Assembly: GCA_005656395.1 (NCBI GenBank)
Contig: SRSI01000079.1
Span: 2,474,623-2,538,622, forward strand
DNA from: Strongyloides papillosus
Taxonomy: Eukaryota > Nematoda > Chromadorea > Rhabditida > Strongyloididae
Direction: 5' to 3'
Length of the DNA stretch: 64,000 bases
This document shows positions 55,576 to 64,000 of the stretch, piece by piece (the first letter of the stretch is position 1; every line of letters begins with the position of its first letter). Below the pieces are notes generated by a model. The model saw nothing but the letters and a program-made list of their open reading frames with translations. It searched no databases and had not been told where the DNA came from. Made by a program: the position numbers and the translations under genes.

Positions 55576-56394
55576 TTCATTATTTTTCGTTACAAATAAG
55601 TGTAATAATCTAAAAACTTTGTAATTATCAATGTCAATAATATAAATTGCTAAATTAGTTGTTTAAAGGTGCATCTTTTCAATTATGTTATTTAATAATT
55701 TCTAAATCTCTTAAGTAAATTTCTATTTTTAAAAAAAATTTTCGACATCTCATATTTTAAAAAAAGTAGATTTATATAAGAAAAAAATGCGACCCATAAC
55801 TCTAAAGTAAAAAAAAATGCCACAGAAACCTTAACTCTTAGATTCATCTTAATTTCAATTTCCCAAAGAAAATCCTCTAAAAATTAACTTCAGAACATTC
55901 ATCGTGAAGTCTGAAGTCTCATGAAGTACTTCATTGGAGCTTGGATGCCGCACAGCGCACGATGAAACCGACTATTCGTTAGTAAATATTTTATTTAACC
56001 TCGGTTTGGCACTTCTTACTTTAGTTAGGTTGGTTAAGATCAAATTTTTAAACACACATACTAATTTGTCTGATATATTTTGTTAAAACACGGCGCGTCC
56101 ATTTACTGAGTAATTAGTGTGTATAATATATTTTGTTAAAATGCGGCGCGTCCATTAATCCAAAATTTGCATCATTTTTGGCACTTTGGCTTCATTTTTC
56201 TCTATGATGGAGAAACATTTTGGGAATTTTTATTTTAGATTCCGGTCGAGCGTGTTGGAATCTATATACATGCAAATTTTCAGAATCAAATTCTAAAATC
56301 TAGAGGGTCAAATATAGTTAAGAAAGCGTTTGCCGTTGCATACATACGTTAGTGAGTAGATATAAAAGTCTTTAAAAAAAACCAAACACGTCAT
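55576..56394. other. Non-coding insert or spacer between transposase parts
   Basis: AT-rich with GC-rich spots. A 53-bp duplication carries CGGCGCGTCC (56081-56100 and 56134-56153). GATATAAAAGTCTTTA near 56357 repeats part of the foldback arm, so another foldback remnant may end here. Confidence 0.5.
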
Positions 56395-56814
56395 AATATT
56401 CTAAAATGCAGAAACTTCAATATTAATCATTCTCAAAAATATATTCCACGTTCAAATGATATTGTTTTAATAACAAGGAGTACTGAAAACAAAAGATTAC
56501 TTTCCCAACGGTCATGTAATAAGCAAGTAAAATCAAAATACCAGTTGGTTAAGGTTATTGATGATTTAGATGATAACAATTTCCAAGCTTACATCCTTGA
56601 CTTTTATTGCAAAATATCAAGTATCCATTTTTTTGATGTTGGACTTTATGAAAGTAACATAACAAAATTAAATCTCACAAATTTAGTGTCTACTAAAGCT
56701 GAAATAAGTCAACCTCTTGACATAAATTCAGGATTATGTGAAATAAAGGCATTCATGTTTGGAACTTCTACAAGATTTTTTGATTCAGACAAATCAAAAC
56801 ATTACCGACATTAA
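56395..56814 (+). pseudogene. CACTA/tnp2-like transposase, C-terminal part
   Basis: An open frame from about 56395 to the TAA at 56812-56814 with no credible own start. It reads as a beta-rich domain (IVLITRSTENKRLL ... KYQLVKVIDD ... YILDFYCK) of the kind that ends animal members of this family. It was separated from the rest by the inserts at 54.5-56.4 kb. 56815-57256 after it holds nothing recognised. Confidence 0.55.
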
Positions 56815-57256
56815 TGTTGAAAACGAAATAAAAAGCAAATTATTTTATTAATTGTTTATGGTCAACTATTATAATAAATAATTTAAATATATTTATTTGA
56901 TGAAGTTCTTTAATTTATCTAATACAACAATAGTTAGATTACTGAAATATTTTTTATATTTGGTGAATTACAAAACAACTTCCCCAAGACTTTTGTCACT
57001 TGTGTACAAATTTAAGTTGGCATTATTGTATCAAACACAGTCAAAACAATCAAATTTCAAAATTACCATTATTTAACAAAATTTAAAATAATACAAATTT
57101 AAAATTAAAGAAAAAATTTAATTAAAATTTAATGCTAATTTAATAGCACTTGATGAAAAACCAAACTTTGTATTTTTGAAATTTCTATGTGAAATTTTGG
57201 AGACCACCATTAATGATTCAATAAAAAATTTGGCTTTCTTTTCAAAAGGAATTGTC

Positions 57257-58080
57257 TTAATGACAATTGATAAATAGCAGCTCAAAAGAATAGCCTTTAA
57301 AAATTGAAGAACATTTGTGTTCTACTCCATGAAAAATTAAAATAAATTTTTCTTTATTTTTTTTGGTGTATCTTTTGATGTAAGTAGAATTTCCACAAAT
57401 TTCAAACTAAAAAAATCATATATATTAAAAATTAAGAAACTTACTATTTCATTTGGAATAAATTGCTCAATTTCACCAAATTTTTCATAAACTAAATCGA
57501 AATTGAATGAATTCAATTTTTAAATATCATTCTCCAATAAATATCTTGTGTAACTTGATAACGATGGAACAAGTTCAAAAAATTTTTCGTACGATGAAAC
57601 AGCATATATACGATGACGTTCAATATAATGCTCAACAGAGTATTCCAAACCCTTTTCCTCATTTTTCAACATAGATTTTTCAAATTTTTTTGCTTCAGCA
57701 TGAATGTCAAATGTTTCATCAACATTTGAAGCATTGTTACTTCTTATACCATTATTTTGTTTTAAACTTTTTAAATATTTATCTCTCAAATGTCTATGAC
57801 TTTTGAAAATTAATTCTTTTGTAGTATTTTGATGGTCACTGTAGACATATTTCTTTAAAAATGCATTGACATACTTCAAACCATCAGTTTTTTTGAAAAC
57901 ACCGCAAACATGATATAAGCTTTTTGCAATATTTAAACATGCAGATTGTAAGAAATTAATTTCGATTATTTCTTTTTTGAATTCACTTTCCCATTCAACA
58001 TTATAAGATTTTAGTTGATTATCAATACTTTCAAAGAAAGTTTCAATTGAAACATTTAATGATGGAGGATAGTCGTACAT
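57257..58080 (-). pseudogene. Companion gene of the CACTA-like element, two exons
   Basis: Exon 1 is 58080-57445 and exon 2 57406-57257, with a 38-bp GT-AG intron (GTAAGTTT...TTTTTTTAG, 57407-57444). Exon 1 is exactly 212 codons and exon 2 is 50 including the stop, so the frame is kept. There is one in-frame TAA at 57520-57522, after residue 186. ATG at 58080; an in-frame stop lies upstream. About 260 residues, mostly helical and charged, with no motif I know. It faces the transposase, as second genes in CACTA elements may; an accessory DNA-binding role is only a guess. Confidence 0.55.
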
Positions 58081-58565
58081 CTTTCGTTTTACAATTATAT
58101 TATCTTCAGAAATAGCAATTGAACAATTTTAATTGTGAATTAACAAACGATATAACTTAACTTATAAAGTTTTTTGTTTTGAAAGATTTTTGTTCTTCTA
58201 CCACGACATTTACAACTGTTAATTCTTCTTCGATATAAGATACACATTTATACACCTTTATGTTTTTTGATCAGATATAGAAAAAAACAAATAGTTATTA
58301 TTGTTAAGAACATTGTTTAAATGTTTGTTAAACATGTTTTACCCTTTTTTTAAATTTTAAAAAATTTTAAATTTTTTTAATTGATAAAGAATAACTTCAT
58401 TAATGATATGAATATTCATTTTATTAACAAAATTAAATATATTTCATTCATAAATAAAATAACTACATAAATATAAATTTGACTAGGTTGGATTTTCTAC
58501 CAACCGCAAAAAGCCACAAAATTTTTTGCAACCGCAAAGAGCCGCACAAAAAATTTCTCTCAGTG
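58081..58565. other. Right subterminal region of the CACTA-like element
   Basis: Non-coding. The inner right end carries CAACCGCAAA twice (58501-58510, 58530-58539), with GCCACA / GCCGCACA beside them, likely subterminal binding repeats. The terminus CTCTCAGTG ends at 58565. Confidence 0.55.
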
Positions 58566-58623
58566 CAATAAACATAATTATACAATATTAAGACACATTC
58601 AAGTTTACCCTTTTCAGGCTTTT

Positions 58624-58777
58624 TTAGCAATTTCCACCTCCTGGCTTGTTAGTAGATTTTAGTTGGCAAAAATCAAAATAATCTTCTATTGTCAAATCTT
58701 TTTTATTTATAATCTTATTTACCATCACATTTGAGGCCGCCGTACCTCCAATTAAATATAAATCATTTTGTGATTTA
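58624..58777 (-). pseudogene. Orphan exon-like ORF (~50 codons)
   Basis: On the minus strand TTTTTAATTGTAG is followed by an open frame reading SQNDLYLIGGTAASNVMVNK and on to ...TNKPGGGNC-stop at 58624-58626. Composition is not low-complexity and is GC-richer than its surroundings. It lies outside the CACTA termini, in a ~360-bp segment (51739-51881 plus 58566-58785) that interrupts repeat copy C/D. It looks like the last exon of a gene, host or captured, but no family was recognised. Confidence 0.35.
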
Positions 58778-58785
58778 CTACAATT

Positions 58786-59295
58786 AAAAATATTATTTTT
58801 GTATTTGCTTTTATTTTAAATATAAAGATTATTTTTTACAATGTACAAAAATGCGCATATTTTTATAACTTTTCATAGGTTTGATTTTAAAAAAAGACCT
58901 TTTTTAAAGACATTATAAAAAAATTTTGAGTTTCTTTTGACTATAATTTTACAAAAAAATGTAATTTCTAACAACTTTATCTAGTAAAGCATATTAAAAA
59001 AGATACTATGATATGTTAATAAATGTTTTTTGTAAGGACATTTACAATCTTACTTAAAAATAACCTTTAATCTGATATTTTAGAATGCATTGCAAAAAAT
59101 ATCTTAAAATTTAAGAAAAAAAACAATATAGCAGAAAAATAAGAGATAATTTTAACAACTTTTCAATTATTGTTTTATTTTTATGTACGAAGTAGTTGAG
59201 ATAAAATTAGTCACAAATAAAAAAAATTTAAGTTTTATTAAATAGGAAAGATTTATTACATTTTACATGAAAACCTTCTCTTTTTTCCGTGTAAT
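58786..59295 (-). repeat. Dispersed repeat, copy D (left part of copy C), inverted
   Basis: On the minus strand it starts TTACACGGAAAAAAGAGAAGG near 59295 and aligns with the first half of copies A and B (ATGTAAAATGTAATAAAT). It continues at 51738. 59296-59569 is AT-rich with nothing recognised. Confidence 0.55.
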
Positions 59296-59569
59296 TTTTT
59301 AGAAATATAAATATACTAAAATATTTAACAAAAGTAGAACTATTATTTTTTAAATATTACATTAAATTAATACAATTATAACACAAAAAATATTTATATT
59401 TGCAATTAGTCTCACAATCTACTCTAACATAATTTTAATGCATCAAATGTGTAAAAAATATAGAAGAAATTGTATAAGAAAATAAAATTTTGATAATTTA
59501 TCACTATATTTAAAATAAATATAAATTGCATTTAAAATTATTAAACAATAGTAAAATATTTATGTTATA

Positions 59570-59786
59570 CTGGTCTCCTAATAGCCAGTGAAGACTGAAT
59601 CCAAATGATACAACAACGATTCAGATAAATTATATATTATACAAAAAACTATAAAGCGTTATAAAAAATAAAGGATTACAATATTACTTACCCAAGTAAC
59701 CCTTGGTCGTCACTATAACAAATATATGACCATGTCATGTAAAACTAGGCCTTATATACTAATTTGTCATCGTAAATACTATTACT
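59570..59786 (-). repeat. Probable 3' LTR
   Basis: On the minus strand it starts AGTAATAG directly after the purine tract AGGGTAGGGA and contains TATATAAGG and, near its end, GGAGACCAG, also seen near the end of the 340-bp LTR at 12745. The second copy is outside the window and the far boundary is approximate. Confidence 0.45.
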
Positions 59787-59999
59787 TCCCTACCCTAAAG
59801 ACAATAAGTCCACCTTATGAATAATGATAATAGCACAAAAATATAATAATAATAATACACATTACATAAATAAAGTTACTTACAGATGACATCTAGTATA
59901 AAGAAAATCTAACTTTAACTATGATAGACCAAGATTACAGGGCAATACAAATAAATATTAGTATAAATAAAATAATTAAAATTTAGAGTTAAGAATCCA

Positions 60000-62532
60000 T
60001 CAGTTGACAACACTAGCGACATCAGATAAGTGAACAGTCCTAGTTTTTCTGTGATCCTTAAAAGTAACAAGAGAGGAGTCAACATCAGTGACTAAGAATG
60101 GTCCTGCGTACAATAGTTGAAACTTTTGGTTAAGATTAGTTTTTTTCAGAAATTTTTAACATAAATTTTATCACCAATTGAAGGAGGATTCATTATCTTA
60201 TTTTTATCATTGACTTTCTCATTAGACGCATTTCTAACTTCTTCTAAAACATCTTTACAAATTTTATTTGCTAAAGAACGAGCTTTTTGACGTACAACTT
60301 CATCAAGTTCAAAATCAACAACATTTAACATTTGACGTTCAGATTCAAATTTATCAGATACCAAAATAGGATAACGATTAAATACCATGAAGAAGGGTGT
60401 TTGGTTAGTAGTAGAATGTTTGGTGATATTTAATGCAAAATTAACATGAGGCAGAACATCTTCCCAATCTAATTGTACAAAAGATTTGTCTATTTCTTCA
60501 GAAAGTTTCTTTGCAATACCACGATTAACAGAACGGAAAAGACGTTCAATGTTACTATTTCCACTATGATGATAGGCAGTTGAGAATTCTAGAGTAATAC
60601 CAGCTCTAGTACAAAAATCTTTAAACATATCATTATTAAATGATTTTCCATTATCAGCCTTTAAAAATTGAGGTCTTCCATAAACATAAATAACATTTTT
60701 CAAAAATGCATCAATAACAGATTGAGCAGAACTGTCATGAATAGGAATAAGAATAGAATATTTGCTAAGTACACATACAAGTCCAAGAATAAATTTATTT
60801 GAGTTTTTAGAAGGTTTTAAACCATCATTTAGGTCAATATTCATACGTTGAAAAGGGAAATAAGCAGTAGTAGTTTTGAGCAATGTATTTCTAGCATGTA
60901 ACAAATTATTCTTTTTACAAGTTTCACAAGAGTCAATAAACTTTTTAAAATCAACTGACATACCAGACCATGATTTTCTTTGTTTAAGCACATTAAAAGA
61001 ACGAGAGAACGAAGCATGATTTGTATTAATATGAACTTCTTTCATTAATTCAAGTTTATCTGGTGATAATTCAAAAGAGTCTTTACAAGTTTCATCTAAG
61101 TTTTGATTAACAGCAATTTCAAAGATATTAAAACATTCAGATACATTTATCCTACAACAAGATCTACTTAATGAATCAGCAATCACATTTGAATGACCAG
61201 GTAGATACACAATCTTTGCATTAAACTCTAAAATCGTTTCAATATGTCTGAAAAAATATCTATCCGTATTATTTGATATTAAACTTAAGAGAGGTTTATG
61301 ATCCGTATGAATTTCAACAACAGATCCATATAGCCATTCTCTAAAAAACACCAACGATTGACTAATAGCAGCCAACTCGAGATAAACAGATGGAATAAAC
61401 TTTTGACGATGTGGATTTGTTCTTGAGAAAAACGCAACTGGTACAAGATTCTTAGATTGACTAGACATACATTTTACATTCACCTTATCATGATCATTTT
61501 CTTTAACATTATCAGTATCATTAACATTTGGAGAAGGTTCTTGGAGAAGAGCTGCACCAAATGCAGCTTGAGAAGCATCTGTATGCAAAATAAATTTACG
61601 ATTTAAATCAGGATACATTAAATAAGTAGAATTTGCTAACATTTGATTAATCTTATTAAAACATTCTTTCTCCACACTACCCCAAGAAAAAGGTTGAGAT
61701 TTCTTTAACAATTTTAAAATAGGTTGTTCAATCATTGCAAGATTTGGAAGATAATTACGAAAATAGTTAATTTTTCCATGCCAACGTTTAATTGAATCAG
61801 CATTCTTTGGTTCAGGAAATCTCAAAATTGCTTGTACAGAAGTTTGATTAGGTTTATGGCCAAATTTAGATATAGTATAACCTAAATATGTTACACTAGT
61901 GCCAAAAAAATTACACTTAGAAAAATTTAATTTTAAATTATGAGAACCAATACATTTTAAGGTTTCAAAAATATCATTTTTGTGTTGATCAATAGTACCT
62001 TTACTGAAAATTATTATATCATCAACAAAACTAATTGCCTGTGGTTGATCACTAAGAATTTGATTCATAATACGCTAAAATGTTGCTGTTGCAGATTTCA
62101 GTCCATAAGGCATTCTCAAAAATTTATATGTTTTACCTCGTAATCCACGAAAACCAACAAGAGAAGAGGAATATTCATCCAATTTAATTTGAAGAAAGCA
62201 TTTGAAATATCCAACGTTGAGAAAAAATTACATCCCGAAAGATTACCAAGTATTTCCTTAATCGACGGAACCTTATATCTATCATCCTTCAGAACTTTGT
62301 TAAGAGGTCTAGTATCAAGACAAATACGGTCTTCTTCACCTCCTTTCTTACCAACGAAAACAAGATTTAATAGATACTGCTGATTCGGGTCTTCAACTAT
62401 GATATTAGCTTTTAACCAACCTGTAATAGTTCTTTCAAGACAATCTTTTTTGTTCATGGGTATGGGATAAGACTTTACTTTGACTGGTTGAGAATCCACA
62501 ACTTCAAGTTTTGGACAAGGAATATCACACAA
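60000..62532 (-). pseudogene. pol (RT, RNase H, integrase), broken
   Basis: RT N-terminus at 62532-62116 (CLDTRPLNKVL, STLDISNAFF). Then a frame change, an in-frame TAG near 62078, and the rest of RT with catalytic SFVDDI from 62068. RNase H has LHTDASQAAFGAAL and HTDHKPLL; integrase has the zinc finger (HTNHASF...CETCKKN), DLNDGLKP, LKADNGKSF and SNIERLFRSV. After a stop at 60146 another frame continues to 60000 with YAGPFLV, the GPY/F-like end of integrase. At least three frame breaks: no function. Confidence 0.85.
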
Positions 62533-63958
62533 ACCAAGATCATACTTATCTTTAGAAAACAGTGGTCAAAATCACTTTTCAGTTGATCAAAAAATTCAGG
62601 TTCAACATTTTCTTGATTAGTTATTCTCAGGATAACTCTACCTTTTGCTATATCATTTAAAGTATATACCGGGACAGCATGTTCACAAAAACTAAGCGAG
62701 AAATTACCAAAATCAACATTACTCTTCAATATCTTCAGAAGATCATTTCCTAAAATAATATGAGCAGAATTCGTTGCCTTTAAAATATCCGTAACGAAAA
62801 ATTCTCCCTCAAATACAACACCATTTTCAAATCTAAGAGACGCATTGATTAATCCATATTCAGTAACAATTTCACCACTAAATCCTGTTAAATTACCAAC
62901 TTTTGATTTAACTGGTACAATACCTAATTCATTACATAAAGATACATCCATGATAGTTCTTTGAGCAGCAGAATCAATGATAGCAAATACACGTACATTT
63001 TCATTAATCACAGTAGCAACAAACATATCATTTGAAGTTTGGACAGCACCTTTAATCATCAATGGTTCAGCTTCAACTCTACAAGATCTAAACAATATTC
63101 TCGGTACATTAACATTAGAAGAGTCTTTGATATTTGATTTCTTTTTAGGACAGTGATTAGCATAATGTCCTTTTTCATTACATAATAAACATGTTATATT
63201 ACTTAAATCTTTTTTCTTCTTTTTATCATCCAGTTTAACCTTATCTTGAGTTTTAAAATTCTTCTTATTCAAATTACGATAACGAGCATTAGTCAATTTC
63301 AAAGTAGCTTCAAGATCAGATGCCATTTCAGTAACATTTTTATACTCCTTATTATTCAACAATCTAGTCCATAAATGATCATTATGTTCTAACTTTGACA
63401 TTAATCTTGATATTTGATTGTTAAGCAGAGAAGATCCAGTTTCATCACATGATTGAGCAACAAGCTCACAAAATTCTATAACTGATTTGTAAAAATTTCT
63501 TCTCTAAGATCCATTCTAAAGCATTTTAAACGAGTTTGAGCAGTAACATAAGGTAATTTTCTATCATATCTTTCAATCAGTTTATTCTTCAACAATTCAT
63601 AAGTAGCAATATCAGCCGGTGGTAACGATTCAATAAAGTCATTAACATCTTCAGAACATTTTATCTTCACTATAGAAAACTTTAGCAGCATCACGTACTA
63701 TTTCATCAACATTCATGTATTCTTCAAGTATCTTTAACCATTTTCTAATTGGTTTACCAACTTTACCATCATATTTCTCATATGACTTCCACGACATAGT
63801 TGACGATTTGATGACAACTTTTGATGATTTATTTTAATCCAATTTTCTTGTTCAACTTTAAAAATCTTGTAAACAAAAGATACAACTTCAGCTAAAGATG
63901 AATTTTTCTCCGGTTGTAGATGAGTGATACTTTGTAGTGGAATTAACGATAAATTCAA
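62475..63958 (-). pseudogene. gag and protease, broken
   Basis: Three open pieces: 63958-63734 and 63694-63476 (Gag), and 63401-62475, which contains the Gag end, a CCHC knuckle CLLCNEKGHYANHC (~63185) and a protease with IIDSAAQRT (D-S-A for D-T-G, ~62970). Frame breaks lie between the pieces. The Gag start may be upstream of 63958. Confidence 0.8.
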
Positions 63959-64000
63959 GTTGATGTTCTTCTAAATCAGGAAGAAAGTAGTAAGAGAAGC

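Larger units (their letters stand above)
51882..58565. mobile_element. CACTA-like DNA transposon (6.7 kb), inactivated
   Basis: Left end CACTGAGAAAAATTT; the right end, inverted, is CACTGAGAGAAATTT (14 of 15 match). The flanks carry CA on both sides (51880-51881, 58566-58567), a 2-bp duplication. Contents: a subterminal tandem array (52.11-52.46 kb), a plus-strand C2H2/tnp2-like transposase (52.59-54.54 and 56.39-56.81 kb), and a minus-strand companion gene (57.26-58.08 kb). The transposase is frameshifted and split by a foldback insertion. CACTG termini plus this transposase type place it in the EnSpm/CACTA (CMC) superfamily. Confidence 0.82.
59570..64000 (-). mobile_element. Decayed Ty3/gypsy retrotransposon, 5' end outside the window
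   Basis: Gag, protease, RT, RNase H and integrase occur in Ty3/gypsy order on the minus strand, in several frames. A polypurine tract AGGGTAGGGA precedes a probable 3' LTR starting AGTAATAG at 59786 and ending near 59570, with a TATA box in TTAGTATATAAGG. The 5' LTR is beyond base 64000, so the LTR is inferred only. It shares the AGT LTR start with the elements at 12745 and 39319. Confidence 0.85.

Overview
This is an AT-rich eukaryotic window with no recognisable host protein gene. The signs of a eukaryote are tRNA genes without an encoded CCA, A34-type anticodons (AAC, AGC, AGT, AAT, AGA), a tRNA-Tyr gene with an intron, short GT-AG introns of about 38-44 bp, and animal-type transposons (two mariners, a piggyBac-like MITE, a CACTA-like element, Ty3/gypsy-type LTR elements and an RTE-like non-LTR element). 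The mariner ends favour an invertebrate animal or a parasite with a similar repeat load; the species cannot be named from sequence alone.

Layout. 1-2.3 kb is the 3' end of a Ty3/gypsy pol with its polypurine tract. 2.5-4 kb holds three tandem copies of a ~525-bp repeat. 4.3-6.7 kb is a compact LTR element (minus strand) coding only Gag and protease. 7.2-8.1 kb is a dead mariner inside a 21-bp minisatellite. From 8.9 to 49.4 kb runs a dispersed island of eleven tRNA genes, each with a different anticodon: Val-AAC, Val-TAC, Lys-TTT, Ser-TGA, Glu-TTC, Tyr-GTA, Ala-AGC, Arg-TCT, Thr-AGT, Ile-AAT and Ser-AGA. The stretches between them are AT-rich desert and mobile DNA.

The most striking feature is a ~1.28-kb non-coding DNA element with GGGTACACGTCAATCTT / GGTAGCACGTCAATCTT ends. 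It has landed twice inside tRNA genes (Val-TAC and Thr-AGT), each time in or beside the D-arm, in the same orientation and with a 9-bp target duplication. The copy in tRNA-Val was then hit by an RTE-like retroposon (13-bp duplication, TAAA tail) and by a young 8.1-kb LTR retrotransposon with identical 340-bp LTRs, so the tRNA halves now lie 12.4 kb apart.

At 27.3-32.5 kb lies a second young LTR retrotransposon (identical 112-bp LTRs). Its Gag and Pol frames are joined by a textbook -1 frameshift signal: a slippery A-AAA-AAC, a 7-nt spacer and a 7-bp hairpin. At 39.3-41.6 kb is a deleted LTR element with a gag-like ORF fused to an integrase scrap. At 51.9-58.6 kb is a CACTA-like element with CACTGAGA ends and a CA duplication. 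It carries a tnp2-like transposase broken by a 1-kb foldback insert, a minus-strand companion gene with a 38-bp intron, and a subterminal ~82-bp tandem array in which every unit carries splice signals. The window closes with a decayed Ty3/gypsy element on the minus strand.

The elements interact as nests: they insert into one another and into tRNA genes, and paired copies with and without an insert supply empty-site controls. Three retroelements of different lineages each encode AT-hook (GRP-core) motifs. Several non-autonomous elements have CAC...GTG ends resembling those of the CACTA-like element, whose transposase could once have mobilised them.
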